A stretch of DNA of 64,000 bases from Streptomyces goshikiensis (GCF_014650555.1 NZ_BMVE01000011.1:62001-126000); one strand, 5' to 3'; positions 32,100 through 41,328 are shown, counted from the first letter of the stretch. Notes: generated by a model not told the origin, from the letters alone. A program made the numbers and translations.

Positions 32100-32951
32100 A
32101 TGCCTGACCAGGGTGATGCGGCGGGCCGGACGGACGGGGCGGCAGGGGCGGACGGAGCGCGACCGGCGCCGTCCGCCGTCCCCGCCGTGCGGGTCGAGGG
32201 GCTGTGGAAGCGGTTCGGTGAGCAGGTGGCCGTCTCGGGGATCGATCTGGAGCTGCCGGCCGGGCAGTTCATCGGGCTCGTCGGGCCGAACGGGGCGGGC
32301 AAGACGACGACGCTGTCGATGGTGACCGGGCTGCTGCGCCCGGACATGGGGCGGGTCTTCGTCGCCGGGCACGACGTCTGGGCGGATCCGGCCGAGGTGA
32401 AGTCCCGCATCGGCGTGCTGCCGGAGGGGCTGCGGCTCTTCGAGCGGCTGTCGGGGCGGGAACTGCTCGGCTACATGGGCCGGCTGCGGGGGCTGCCGGG
32501 CGAGGAGACGGACAAGCGGGCCACCCAGCTGCTGGACGTACTGGACCTCGCGGGCTCCCAGAACAAGCTGGTCGTGGACTACTCGACGGGCATGCGGAAG
32601 AAGATCGGCCTGGCGGCCGCGCTGCTGCACAACCCGGAAGTGCTCTTCCTGGACGAGCCGTTCGAGGGCGTGGACCCGGTGTCGGCGCAGACCATCCGCG
32701 GGGTGCTGGAGCGGTACACCTCCTCCGGCGCCACCGTCGTCTTCTCCTCCCACGTGATGGAGCTCGTCGAGTCGCTGTGCGACTGGGTGGCCGTGATGGC
32801 GGCCGGCCGGATCCGCGCGGCGGGCCCGCTCGCCGACGTACGGGGGGAGGCGCCGTCGCTGCAGGCCGCATTCCTGGAGCTGGTCGGCGCGCGGGGCCGG
32901 GACTCGGGCGACTCCCTGGAGTGGCTCGGCGGCGGGGCGGCCGCGCGATGA
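32100..32951 (+). CDS. ABC transporter ATP-binding protein
   Basis: 283-aa ATPase subunit. Walker A is GPNGAGKTTT (about residue 60), the signature is YSTGMRKKI and Walker B is EVLFLDEPFEGVDP, with the switch histidine in VFSSHVMELVE. It is a DrrA/CcmA-type exporter ATPase. ATG at 32100 follows AGGAGAGG. Its stop overlaps the permease start by 4 bp. Substrate unknown; drug or lipid export is usual for such pairs. Confidence 0.95.
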   Translation: MPDQGDAAGRTDGAAGADGARPAPSAVPAVRVEGLWKRFGEQVAVSGIDLELPAGQFIGLVGPNGAGKTTTLSMVTGLLRPDMGRVFVAGHDVWADPAEVKSRIGVLPEGLRLFERLSGRELLGYMGRLRGLPGEETDKRATQLLDVLDLAGSQNKLVVDYSTGMRKKIGLAAALLHNPEVLFLDEPFEGVDPVSAQTIRGVLERYTSSGATVVFSSHVMELVESLCDWVAVMAAGRIRAAGPLADVRGEAPSLQAAFLELVGARGRDSGDSLEWLGGGAAAR

Positions 32952-34573
32952 GCACCCTCGCACCGGGGCGCGAGCGGGCCGCCTCCCTGACCCCGGTCTT
33001 CGTCCGCCTCAAGCTGTCGCTGATCAGGAACGGGCTCAAGGGCTCCTCGAAGCGCAAGGCCGCCTACGTCTCCAGCCTCGTCTTCGCCCTCGTCGTCGCC
33101 TTCTTCGTCACGCTCGGCCTGGCGATGCTGCACGGGAACGCCCACGCCGGGACGGTCGTCGTCCTGCTGGCGGCGATCCTCGCGGTCGGCTGGGCCTTCA
33201 TGCCGCTGTTCTTCCCCACGGGGGACGAGACCCTCGACCCGAGCCGGCTCGTCATGCTGCCGCTGCGGCCCCGGCCGCTGGTGCGGGCGCTGTTCGCGTC
33301 CTCGCTGGTCGGCATCGGCCCGCTGTTCACCCTGTGCCTGGCGGCCGGATCGGCCATCGCGGTGGCCCGGGGGCCCGTCGGCGCGCTGGCCGCGGTGCTG
33401 GCCGCGCCGCTGCTGCTGCTGGGCTGCGTGGCGCTCGCCCGCGCCGTGGCCACGGCGAACGTCCGGCTGCTGACCAGCCGCAAGGGGCGCGACCTGGCCG
33501 TACTCAGCGGCCTGCTGATCGCGGTGGGCGGGCAGGCCGCCAACTTCGGCAGCCAGCGCCTGTTCCAGAGCGGCGGCCTGGCGCAGCTGGAGCCCGCCGA
33601 GGCGGTGGTGCGCTGGCTGCCGCCCGCGACCGCCGTCGGCATGGTGGACTCGGCGAGCGAGGGCTCGTACGGGGTGGCCGCGGCCCAGCTGGCGGTGACG
33701 CTGGCGGCGCTGGCGCTGCTGCTGTGGTCCTGGGAGCGCAGCCTGACGAAGCTGATGGTCTCCCCGGACGGTTCGACGCTCGCGGTCGCGGAGTCCGCCG
33801 CGTCGGGCAAGGCCGAGCGGGACGGCGGCTTCTGGTCGCTGATGCCGGGCGGCCGCACGGGCGCGGCGATGCGGCGCACGCTGCGGTACGCGGTCCGCGA
33901 TCCGAAGACCAAGTCGGCGTGGGTGACGGCGCTGGCGATCGGGGTGATCGTCCCCGTGGCCAACGCCCTCCAGGGCACCGGCTCGCTGTACCTGGCGTGC
34001 TTCGGCGCGGGCATGCTCGGCATCCAGATGTACAACCAGTTCGGGCAGGACACCTCGGCGTTCTGGATGGTGGCGCAGACCATCTCGACCCCGCGCGACG
34101 CGTTCGTGGAGCTGCGCGCCCGGTCGTACGCGCTGGCGCTGGTCACCGTCCCGTACACGGTGCTGCTCACGGTGGTCACGGCCGCGCTCGTCGGCAACTG
34201 GCGGGACTTCCCGGCGGCGACGGGGCTGGCGCTGGCGCTGCTGGGGTCGATGCTGTGCACGGGCGCGCTGGCCTCGGCCCGCTTCCCGTACTCCATCCCG
34301 TCGGACGGGGCCTTCAAGAACGTCGCGCCGGGGCAGGCGGGGCTCGCCTGGATCGGCATCTTCGGCGGCATGCTGACGTCGGCGCTGATCTGCGCGCCGG
34401 TGATCGCGCTGACGATCTACGCGGACGTCGCCGACCAGCGGTTCCTGGCGGCGCTGCTGCTTCCGCTGGGCGCGGGCTGGGGCGTGCTGGCCACGTGGGC
34501 GGGGCTGCGGCTGGCGGCGCCGACGGTGGCGCGGAAGCTGCCGGAGATCCTGGTGGCGGTCAGCAAGGGCTGA
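32948..34573 (+). CDS. ABC transporter permease
   Basis: 541-aa integral membrane protein with about 12 hydrophobic helices in two halves, for example SSLVFALVVAFFVTLGLAML and TVVVLLAAILAVGWAFMPLF near the N-terminus, and ALVTVPYTVLLTVVTAALVG later. It is coupled to the ATPase gene by a 4-bp overlap, and the two form a complete exporter. A central soluble segment (about 285-320) separates the halves. A strong hairpin terminator follows. Confidence 0.92.
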   Translation: MSTLAPGRERAASLTPVFVRLKLSLIRNGLKGSSKRKAAYVSSLVFALVVAFFVTLGLAMLHGNAHAGTVVVLLAAILAVGWAFMPLFFPTGDETLDPSRLVMLPLRPRPLVRALFASSLVGIGPLFTLCLAAGSAIAVARGPVGALAAVLAAPLLLLGCVALARAVATANVRLLTSRKGRDLAVLSGLLIAVGGQAANFGSQRLFQSGGLAQLEPAEAVVRWLPPATAVGMVDSASEGSYGVAAAQLAVTLAALALLLWSWERSLTKLMVSPDGSTLAVAESAASGKAERDGGFWSLMPGGRTGAAMRRTLRYAVRDPKTKSAWVTALAIGVIVPVANALQGTGSLYLACFGAGMLGIQMYNQFGQDTSAFWMVAQTISTPRDAFVELRARSYALALVTVPYTVLLTVVTAALVGNWRDFPAATGLALALLGSMLCTGALASARFPYSIPSDGAFKNVAPGQAGLAWIGIFGGMLTSALICAPVIALTIYADVADQRFLAALLLPLGAGWGVLATWAGLRLAAPTVARKLPEILVAVSKG

Positions 34574-34596
34574 GCGTCCCGCGCCGTACGGACACG

Positions 34597-34636
34597 AGGC
34601 CGGCCTGTGCTCCCGGACGGGGAGGGGCCGGCCTTT
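34597..34636. terminator. bidirectional terminator after the ABC exporter
   Basis: GGCCGGCC at 34598-34605 pairs with GGCCGGCC at 34626-34633. A second inner stem (CTCCC/GGGGAG) extends it, and TTT follows. It ends both the ABC operon and the convergent small secreted-protein gene. Confidence 0.75.
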
Positions 34637-34638
34637 GC

Positions 34639-34875
34639 CTACTCCCAGGCGGTGGTGTTCTTGCCCGCCGGGGCCGTCTCCCAGGCCGTGGTGTTCTTGC
34701 CCGCCGGGGCGGTCTCCCAGGCGGTGGTGTTCTTGCCCGCCGGGGCGGTCTCCCAGGCGGTGGTGGCGGAGACGTGGCCGGTCCGGCCGGCGCCGTGGGC
34801 CGTCAGGGCCGGGGCGAAGGCGGCGAGGGCGAGGGTGGTGACCGCGGCGGCCTTGACGAGGCGGGTGCGAAGCAT
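34639..34875 (-). CDS. small secreted protein with C-terminal 12-residue tandem repeats
   Basis: 78-aa precursor. Residues 1-29 form a signal peptide (MLRTRLVKAAAVTTLALAAF then APALTAHGAG). The mature part is almost entirely three copies of TTAWETAPAGKN plus a final TTAWE, encoded by near-identical 36-bp units. ATG at 34875 has AGGA about 9 bp upstream. There is no cysteine. I do not recognise the family. The bare repeat could be an adhesion, cell-wall or peptide-precursor module. The gene is convergent with the ABC exporter operon; whether they are linked in function is unknown. Confidence 0.65.
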   Translation of the reverse strand: MLRTRLVKAAAVTTLALAAFAPALTAHGAGRTGHVSATTAWETAPAGKNTTAWETAPAGKNTTAWETAPAGKNTTAWE

Positions 34876-35029
34876 GGCAGTGGTCCTTTGCGAGAGCCGG
34901 AACGAGGCGGTGGTGGTCCGGATTCGCGTCCCGCGGTGACGTTTCCTCCGGTGGCGCCGGCCGGGTTCCGTGTGGCTCCCTGCCGGCAATCACTACTCTC
35001 GTCGCAGGTCAGGACGGGTGGAAGGGGGT

Positions 35030-35392
35030 TCAGTTGGACGGAAGCGGCCCTGACCCGATCCGGCCAGCGGGACCGGAAGAGGACAGCAGCAGCTGCTCGT
35101 AGTACGGCGTGACCAGGGGCGCCCCGACCCGGGTGAGCCGCCAGCCGCGCAGCGCGGGCACCACGGCCAGGGCGCGCCGGAAGAGGGTCTCCGCGGTGCG
35201 CTCCGCCTCGGCGAGGCCGTCGGCGACCAGGAAGACGCCCACGACGGGGTCGGGCAGGGCGTCGGGATGCGCCGAGACGTGCTCGGCGGGAGGGCCGTCG
35301 GTGTCGGCGACCGAGCGAATCAACTCTGCCGTCTCGGACGGGAGTTGGGAGCCGGGCTCGGCAGCCCGAAGACCTGCGTGAACGAGGTACAT
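35030..35392 (-). CDS. conserved hypothetical protein
   Basis: 120-aa protein without a recognised domain: MYLVHAGLRAAEPGSQLPSE at the N-terminus, a central FLVADGLAEAERTAETLFRR helix and a C-terminal LVTPYYEQLLLSSS. It looks like a small alpha/beta fold. ATG at 35392 is preferred; an ATG 9 bp upstream (35401) is possible. It is divergent from the LuxR-type regulator, an arrangement I recall as common in Streptomyces. No function can be given. Confidence 0.65.
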   Translation of the reverse strand: MYLVHAGLRAAEPGSQLPSETAELIRSVADTDGPPAEHVSAHPDALPDPVVGVFLVADGLAEAERTAETLFRRALAVVPALRGWRLTRVGAPLVTPYYEQLLLSSSGPAGRIGSGPLPSN

Positions 35393-35546
35393 GAGCCCCA
35401 TCCTGGCGAATGACGCGCCTCCAGCGAAGCCCCCCGGGGTGGACACTTCGGGCCCTGGACGGAACCGTCCATCCGATGGTCCGCCAGACCCCCGCGTGAG
35501 ATAATCCGACCAACTTTGATCATTACGGCACACACCGGGGGGGACT

Positions 35547-36542
35547 GTGCTGGCCACTCTGGGCCTCGACACGACTGCGGAGGCCGTCTACCGCGCCATG
35601 CTCGCGGCGCCGCGCGACGGGGTGAAGGCGCTCGCCGCCCGCCTCGGGGTATCCGAAACCGATGTACGGCGCAGCCTGGACACGCTCAGCGAGCTCGCAC
35701 TGATCCGGCCGTCCTACGACCACGCCGGAGAGCTCCGCGCCGTCTCGCCCGAGGTCGGCATGGAGATCCTGATGGCCCGCCAGCAGGCGGAGCTCGCGGC
35801 CCAGCAGCTGCGGATCGAGGCCTCGCGCGCGGCCGCCGCGCAGCTCATCGCGGAGTACGCCGACCTGAGCCCGGCCGCCGCCAGCCCCGGGGTCGAGCAG
35901 CTCGTCGGCCTCGACGAGATCCGCAACCGCATCTCGGGCCTGGCGCACGGACTCCAGAGCGAGCTGATGAGCTTCGCCCCGGGCGGGGGCCACCGGCCGG
36001 AGACCCTGGAGGCCTCGAAGCCGAACGACGCGGCACTGCTGGGGCGCGGGGTGCGGATGCGGTCGCTGTTCCAGGACAGCGTGCGCAACAGCCAGAGCAC
36101 CGTGGCGTACGCGACGTGGCTCAGCGAGCTCGGCGGCGAGATCCGCACGGCCCCCGATCTGCCGACCCGCATGATGATCTTCGACGGGGCCACCGCGGTG
36201 ATCCCCGTCAGCAGCGAGGACAGCGCGGCGGGCGCGGTCGTCCTCACCGGGCACGGGACGCTGACGGCCCTGTGCGCGCTCTTCGAGAACGTCTGGGCCG
36301 GGGCGCGCACGCTGGGCACCTCGGAGGAGCGGGACGAGGGCGGGCTCAGCTCGCAGGAGCGCACGGTGATCCGGCTCCTGGCGCAGGGCCTGACCGACGA
36401 GGCCATCGCCAAGCGCCTCGCGGTCTCCCCGCGCACGGCCCGCCGGCTGGCGAACGGCCTGATGGAACGCCTGGACGCCGCGAGCCGCTTCGAGTTCGGC
36501 GTCCGAGCGGTCCAGCGCGGCTGGCTGCCCCGCACCGAGTAG
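35547..36542 (+). CDS. LuxR-family regulator with N-terminal TrmB-like domain
   Basis: 331-aa transcription factor. Residues 1-65 form a winged-helix TrmB-like domain (TAEAVYRAMLAAPRDGVKAL, VSETDVRRSLDTLSELALI). A central PLD-like or ligand domain follows, and the C-terminus (about 270-325) is a LuxR HTH: LSSQERTVIRLLAQGLTDEA then RLAVSPRTARRLANGLME. Such orphan regulators are common in Streptomyces and usually lack a phosphorylation site. It is divergent from the small gene at 35030. Confidence 0.88.
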   Translation: MLATLGLDTTAEAVYRAMLAAPRDGVKALAARLGVSETDVRRSLDTLSELALIRPSYDHAGELRAVSPEVGMEILMARQQAELAAQQLRIEASRAAAAQLIAEYADLSPAAASPGVEQLVGLDEIRNRISGLAHGLQSELMSFAPGGGHRPETLEASKPNDAALLGRGVRMRSLFQDSVRNSQSTVAYATWLSELGGEIRTAPDLPTRMMIFDGATAVIPVSSEDSAAGAVVLTGHGTLTALCALFENVWAGARTLGTSEERDEGGLSSQERTVIRLLAQGLTDEAIAKRLAVSPRTARRLANGLMERLDAASRFEFGVRAVQRGWLPRTE

Positions 36543-36658
36543 CCCGCCCCGCCCCGGAAAGATGAATCTCCCCGGGCCGTCACATCCGCGGCGTCCGGTC
36601 CGTCAGTGCGGTGTCGAGCAAGAAACCGCCGCAGCCCGCCTGACGAGGAGCACCTCTC

Positions 36659-37000
36659 ATGTCCGTCGCCGCCACCGTCGTCACCGTTCTCGCCGCCGCC
36701 ATGTCGGGCTTCTCGGGGTACTCGCTCCTCTCGCGCGCCCCGTGGGTCGTGGAGGCCATGACCGAGTACCGCGTCCCCCAGGGCTGGTGGACCCGGCTCG
36801 GCGCCGCCAAGGCCGCGGGCGCGGCGGGGCTGCTGCTCGGGCTGTTCGTACCCGTCATCGGCGCCGTCGCCGCGGTCTCCCTGGTCCTGTACTTCACCGG
36901 CGCGGTCATCACCGTGATCCGCGCCCGCTCCTACGCCCACATCCCCTTCCCGCTGCTCTACGCGGCCCCCGTCATCGGCGCCCTCGTCCTCACCGCCTGA
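36659..37000 (+). CDS. DoxX-family membrane protein
   Basis: 113-aa, four-helix membrane protein with the DoxX pattern: an N-terminal helix, YRVPQGWWTRLGAAKAAGAA, then GLLLGLFVPVIGAVAAVSLV and a final hydrophobic helix. These proteins are linked to quinone/thiol redox at the membrane. ATG at 36659 follows GAGGAG at about 10 bp. Single gene. Confidence 0.85.
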   Translation: MSVAATVVTVLAAAMSGFSGYSLLSRAPWVVEAMTEYRVPQGWWTRLGAAKAAGAAGLLLGLFVPVIGAVAAVSLVLYFTGAVITVIRARSYAHIPFPLLYAAPVIGALVLTA

Positions 37001-37018
37001 GCCCGGGCGGCCACGGGG

Positions 37019-37984
37019 TCACGGGCCGCTCTTGACCCCGTCCAGGAACGGCTCCAGCGCCGCGCGCCACGCGGTGGGCTGGTCGTAGTGGAGGTAGTGC
37101 CCCGCATCGGGGATCTCCGCGTACTGGCCGGCCGGGAGGACCCGGACCATCTCCTGGGCCTCGGCGCGGCCGAGTTCGCCGTCCAGCCCCCGGACGACCA
37201 GCGTCGGGCAGCGGACCTGCGCCAGCTCCTCCCAGTGCGCGTCGTGCACCCAGGTCTCGCGCGCGGTCAGCATCTGGCGGCGGGAGAACAGCGGGCGCCA
37301 GCCGTCCGGCGCCTGGTGCATGACCTCCGCGAAGAAGGCGCCCCGGCCCGGGTCGGGGCGCTCCACCCGGGGGTCGTCCTCGCCGAACCAGCGGCGGGCG
37401 GCGTCCTGGGTGGGGAAGGGCAGGGGCCAGCGGTGGAACCACTCCTCCCATTCCTGCTGGGAGGCTTCACCGAGGGCGGAGGCCCGCATGTCGCAGATGA
37501 CGAGCGCCCGCACCAGATCGGGGTGGCGGGCGGCGAGCTGCCAGGCGGTGAGGGCGCCCATGGAGTGGCCGATCAGGGTCACGGGGGCCAGGCCCAGCTG
37601 CTCTATCACGGCCTCCGCGTCGGCGACGAACGCCTCGCGGGTGTACGGGCCGGTGGCCGGGCGGTCGCTCTGGCCGTGCCCGCGCTGGTCCAGGGCCACG
37701 ACGCGGTGCCGCTCGGCGAGCCAGCGGGCGGTGCCGGCCCAGTGGAAGGCGCGGCCCATCAGCCCGTGGAGTAACAGCACGGCCGGGCGCTCCGGATCCG
37801 GTGCGCCCTCGGTGGCCGGTTCCCGGAACTCCCAGGCGGCCAGGCGGACGCCGCCGGACCCTGTCACATCGATGCGCTGTACCACCGCAGATGCACCCCC
37901 TTCGCTCCCGGCCAGACTATCGAACCCGTATTCGAAAACGCCTGTCTCGCCGCCAACACCGCTCTTTCGAGTGACCTTCCTCAA
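37019..37984 (-). CDS. alpha/beta hydrolase
   Basis: 321-aa alpha/beta-hydrolase. The oxyanion region is LLLHGLMGRAFHW, the nucleophile elbow is GHSMGAL, the acid strand is LVVRGLDGEL and the catalytic histidine is in DAGHYLHYDQP. The catalytic triad is intact. The first 35 residues are an extension; a start closer to VVQRIDVTG is possible. Serine esterase, epoxide hydrolase-like and C-C hydrolase roles cannot be separated by sequence alone. It lies downstream of the iron regulator but is separated by a terminator. Confidence 0.88.
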   Translation of the reverse strand: MRKVTRKSGVGGETGVFEYGFDSLAGSEGGASAVVQRIDVTGSGGVRLAAWEFREPATEGAPDPERPAVLLLHGLMGRAFHWAGTARWLAERHRVVALDQRGHGQSDRPATGPYTREAFVADAEAVIEQLGLAPVTLIGHSMGALTAWQLAARHPDLVRALVICDMRASALGEASQQEWEEWFHRWPLPFPTQDAARRWFGEDDPRVERPDPGRGAFFAEVMHQAPDGWRPLFSRRQMLTARETWVHDAHWEELAQVRCPTLVVRGLDGELGRAEAQEMVRVLPAGQYAEIPDAGHYLHYDQPTAWRAALEPFLDGVKSGP

Positions 37985-38099
37985 GGATTGGCCGCCGCTA
38001 CCGAGGGGATCTTTCCAACGGGGAGGCGGGCCGCTCGGGGAAGACGGTCCGAGGGGATGACCTTGAGAGCTCGGGGCTCCAGGTCACCAGGGGAGGACC

Positions 38100-38128
38100 G
38101 GCCCCGGCGCCGTAAAGGCGCCGGGGCC
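38100..38128. terminator. terminator downstream of the iron regulator gene
   Basis: Perfect 12-bp GC stem (38100-38111 with 38117-38128) and a GTAAA loop. It sits about 80 bp beyond the DtxR-type gene's stop on the minus strand and upstream of the alpha/beta hydrolase start. Confidence 0.7.
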
Positions 38129-38207
38129 GTCCACATGTGCGGGCCGCCCGCAGCGGGGCCGCCACACGTCCACGCGCTCCGTCGGGCGGCCGCAGGCCGC
38201 CCCGCGG

Positions 38208-38900
38208 TCAGCGCTTCGCCACGAACACGTGCGAGGCGATCTCCGCGTCGAGCTCGGCGGCCTCGCCGCCGCTGCCGACCAGCACCCCGCCCGGGGACTC
38301 GGTCACGCTCACCACCGAGCCGGGCTGCACGCCCGCCCGCCGCAGCGTGTACATCAGCTGGGCGTCCGTCTGGATCGGCTCCCCGATCCGCCGTACGACG
38401 ACGGTCTTGCCCTCGGCGCCCGGATCCAGCTCGTTCAGGCTGACCATGCCGTCCTCGATGAACGGATCGGCCTCGGCCTTCTCCCCCAGTTCCTCCAGGC
38501 CGGGAATCGGGTTCCCGTACGGCGACTCGGTCGGGTGGCGCAGCAGCTCCAGCACCCGCCGCTCCACCGCCTCGCTCATCACGTGCTCCCAGCGGCAGGC
38601 CTCGGCGTGCACCTGCTCCCACTCCAGGCCGATGACGTCGACGAGCAGGCACTCCGCGAGGCGGTGCTTGCGCATCACGCGCGTCGCCAGCCGGCGGCCC
38701 TCGTCGGTCAGCTCCAGGTGCCGGTCGCTGGCGACCGCCACCAGGCCGTCGCGCTCCATCCGCGCCACCGTCTGGCTCACCGTCGGACCGCTCTGGTCGA
38801 GCCGCTCGGCGATACGGGCGCGCATGGGGACCACGCCTTCCTCTTCCAGTTCGAGGATGGTGCGGAGATACATCTCCGTGGTATCGATCAGTCCGGACAT
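38208..38900 (-). CDS. dmdR1: DtxR/IdeR-family iron-dependent repressor
   Basis: 230-aa metal-dependent regulator. Residues 1-70 hold the winged helix (MSGLIDTTEMYLRTILELEE, ARIAERLDQSGPTVSQTVAR). The dimer and metal domain includes HRLAECLLVDVIGLEWEQVH and CRWEHVMSEAVERRVLE, with the ligand cysteine and histidines of DtxR, and an SH3-like C-terminal domain follows (PIQTDAQLMYTLRRAGVQPG). Length, start and neighbours (SIS protein, alpha/beta hydrolase) match DmdR1, the main iron regulator of S. coelicolor. ATG at 38900. Divergent from the SIS gene. Confidence 0.9.
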   Translation of the reverse strand: MSGLIDTTEMYLRTILELEEEGVVPMRARIAERLDQSGPTVSQTVARMERDGLVAVASDRHLELTDEGRRLATRVMRKHRLAECLLVDVIGLEWEQVHAEACRWEHVMSEAVERRVLELLRHPTESPYGNPIPGLEELGEKAEADPFIEDGMVSLNELDPGAEGKTVVVRRIGEPIQTDAQLMYTLRRAGVQPGSVVSVTESPGGVLVGSGGEAAELDAEIASHVFVAKR

Positions 38901-39176
38901 TCGTGCCCCTCGGATTGCGTGCGCTGGCCCTGCCCCCAATTCTGACGCATCACGCGGACAACCGTCCCGTGCCAAGCGTCAAGGGCAGTCCTGGACATCC
39001 GGCGATCACCCGGTGCCCGCCCCCCGGACATCTCCCCCGCCCCTCCCTCCCCTTCAGCCCCGGGATTGACGGCCGTATTGACACGCCCTTGGTCCAGACC
39101 GCACGGTGAGCGGCGAACACGGGCACCACACAGGCGCACACCCACCGCATCGCACCTCCGAAAGGGCCATCGGCGT

Positions 39177-39932
39177 ATGAGCGAGAGCAAGCTGGCCGGG
39201 CAGTTCTTCGACGCCGCCATCGGCCTGCTGGAGCGGGTGCGGGACGAGGAGGGCGAGCGGGTGTCCGAGGCGGGCGCCGTGATCGCCGAGGCCGTCGCGG
39301 CCGGAAACCGGCTGTTCGCGTTCGGCGCCGGCCATTCCTCGCTCCCCGCCCAGGACGTGGTCTACCGGGCCGGCGGGCTCGCCCTGATGAACTTCCTCGC
39401 CGTCCCCGGCACCGTCGGCATCGACGTCATGCCGGCCACCCTCGGCAGCGCCCTGGAGCGGGTCGACGGCCTCGCCGGGGCCGTCCTGGACAGCAGCCCG
39501 GCCACCGCGGGCGACGTGCTCGTGATCATCTCGCTCTCCGGGCGCAACGCCCTGCCCGTCGAGATGGCCATGAACGCCCGCGCCCTCGGCCTCAAGGTCA
39601 TCGGGGTCACCTCGGTGGCGTACGCGACCGAGACCAAGTCGCGGCACGCCTCGGGCAGCTACCTCAAGGACCACTGCGACATCGTCCTCGACAGCAAGAT
39701 CACCGTCGGGGACGCCGAGCTGAGCCTGGACGGCATCGACGCCCCGTTCGCCCCCGCCTCCACCGTCGTGACCAGCGCGATCATGCAGGCCGTGATGGCG
39801 GCGGCGGCCGGCGAGCTCGTCGCGCGCGGCGTGGAGCCCCCGCTGCTGCGCTCGGGCAACGTGGACGGCGGCCACGAGTGGAACGGGCGCGTCCTCAAGC
39901 AGTACGGCGACCGCATCTTCTTCCGCCACTGA
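39177..39932 (+). CDS. SIS-domain phosphosugar-binding protein
   Basis: 251-aa sugar isomerase-type protein. The SIS core is FAFGAGHSSLPAQDVVYRAG then VLVIISLSGRNALPVEMA and LGLKVIGVTS, and the C-terminus has GNVDGGHEWN. It resembles proteins annotated as sugar isomerase-domain or phosphoheptose-isomerase-like in Streptomyces. No kinase or phosphotransferase gene is adjacent. ATG at 39177 with a weak Shine-Dalgarno. It is divergent from dmdR1 across about 275 bp, where I see nothing else. Confidence 0.85.
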   Translation: MSESKLAGQFFDAAIGLLERVRDEEGERVSEAGAVIAEAVAAGNRLFAFGAGHSSLPAQDVVYRAGGLALMNFLAVPGTVGIDVMPATLGSALERVDGLAGAVLDSSPATAGDVLVIISLSGRNALPVEMAMNARALGLKVIGVTSVAYATETKSRHASGSYLKDHCDIVLDSKITVGDAELSLDGIDAPFAPASTVVTSAIMQAVMAAAAGELVARGVEPPLLRSGNVDGGHEWNGRVLKQYGDRIFFRH

Positions 39933-39999
39933 TCACGCCGCTGATCGCACCACTGATCACGCCGCCGATCGTGCCACCGACCCGCGCCGGACCGCCCGG

Positions 40000-41328
40000 C
40001 TACGCCGGACCCGGCGCGGCCAGGTCCAGGTCGGCGGCGACCCGGGCCGCGACCTCCTCCGCGTAGAGGGCGTCGGCGCGCTCGAACGCCGGGCGCGAGG
40101 GCCCCCGCAGGAAGGTGAGCGCGCCCAGGGTGCGCCCCCGGCTGCGCAGCACCGTGGACAGCGCGTGCGCCGCGCCCTGCGGCCACTGGCGGGCCCGCGC
40201 CCAGGCCTCGTCCGCCTCGCCGCGCGGGGAGCTGCTGCGCACCGGGCCGATCCGGTCCAGCGCCTGCAACGCCGGGTGCCCGGCCTCGTACCGCAAGGGG
40301 ATCGCGGCCCGCCCCGGCAGCAGCAGGGTCATCCCGGACGGCGAGACGGCCGCCCGGACGAGCCGCGGCCGCACGGAATCCGGGCCGCCGGGCCGCTCCA
40401 GTACGTCGACCAGCGCGTGCTCCGCGAACCCGGCGAGCGCGAAGTCCAGGCGTACGGCCGCCGCCTCGGCGGGATCCTCGCACTCGGCGGCGGCCCGCCC
40501 CGCCCGGTACAGCTGGTTGGCCCGGAACCGCAGCTGGCCGGTGTCCAGCTCCGCCCGGCGCGCCTCGGTGACGTCCTGGAACAGCAGGCCGACGCCGAGC
40601 GGCACCGGCTCCTCCGCCAGCGGGGAGCCGAGCCGGAGGAACCCGCACCGCCAGCAGCGCCGCCGCACGCCCTCCGGGGTGCGCACCGACACCCACAGCT
40701 CCACCGGGGCGGGCGGCGCCCCCTCGGCCAGTACGTGCTGGAGCGCGCCCTCCAGCTCCTCCACGCCCTGGGCCAGCAGCTCCCCGAGCGGGCGCCCCAG
40801 CAGCGCGGTGCGCCCGGTTCCGAAGGCGCGGGCGGCGTGCGCGTTGACCACCGCCGGACGCAGGTCGACGTCGACGAGGACGACGCCCCAGGAGGCGTCG
40901 TCCATCAGCGCCTCGCTGAGGGCGATGGAGCGTTCCAGGTCGATCTGCGCGTGCACCTCGCTGAAGGCGCAGTACACCCCGGCGGGCTTCCCGTCCGCGC
41001 CGGGCACGGCGGCGGACTGGGTGCGGACGAGGACGCGGCCGCCGTCCTTGGTGAGCAGGGCGAACTCGTGCACCTGGCGGCCCGGCGCGTCCTGGGCGGA
41101 CATCAGGCGGTCCTGTACGTCGTGGGCGTCGGCGGGTCTCACCGCCCACCCGGCGAACCCGTGCCGCCCCACCGCCTCGGCGGCGGACCAGCCCAGGATC
41201 CGCTCGGCCTCGCGGTTCCAGTGGGTGATCACCCCGCCGGCGTCGAACGCGCACAGGGCGGCGTCCATCCCGTCCAGCAACGCCGCGAGCAGATCGTCGG
41301 CGGTCTCGTTACGCCCGGAAGCACTCAC
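40000..41328 (-). CDS. PAS-domain sensor protein
   Basis: 442-aa cytosolic protein. Two PAS domains: residues about 8-125 (LDGMDAALCAFDAGGVITHW, NREAERILGWSAAEAVGRHG) and about 137-255 (WGVVLVDVDLRPAVVNAHAA). A GAF-like C-terminal domain then ends in LRSRGRTLGALTFLRG. There is no kinase, cyclase or phosphatase output, so it must signal by protein contact or be a remnant of an SpoIIE-like phosphatase sensor. Ligand unknown. It is convergent with the SIS gene. Confidence 0.85.
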   Translation of the reverse strand: MSASGRNETADDLLAALLDGMDAALCAFDAGGVITHWNREAERILGWSAAEAVGRHGFAGWAVRPADAHDVQDRLMSAQDAPGRQVHEFALLTKDGGRVLVRTQSAAVPGADGKPAGVYCAFSEVHAQIDLERSIALSEALMDDASWGVVLVDVDLRPAVVNAHAARAFGTGRTALLGRPLGELLAQGVEELEGALQHVLAEGAPPAPVELWVSVRTPEGVRRRCWRCGFLRLGSPLAEEPVPLGVGLLFQDVTEARRAELDTGQLRFRANQLYRAGRAAAECEDPAEAAAVRLDFALAGFAEHALVDVLERPGGPDSVRPRLVRAAVSPSGMTLLLPGRAAIPLRYEAGHPALQALDRIGPVRSSSPRGEADEAWARARQWPQGAAHALSTVLRSRGRTLGALTFLRGPSRPAFERADALYAEEVAARVAADLDLAAPGPA

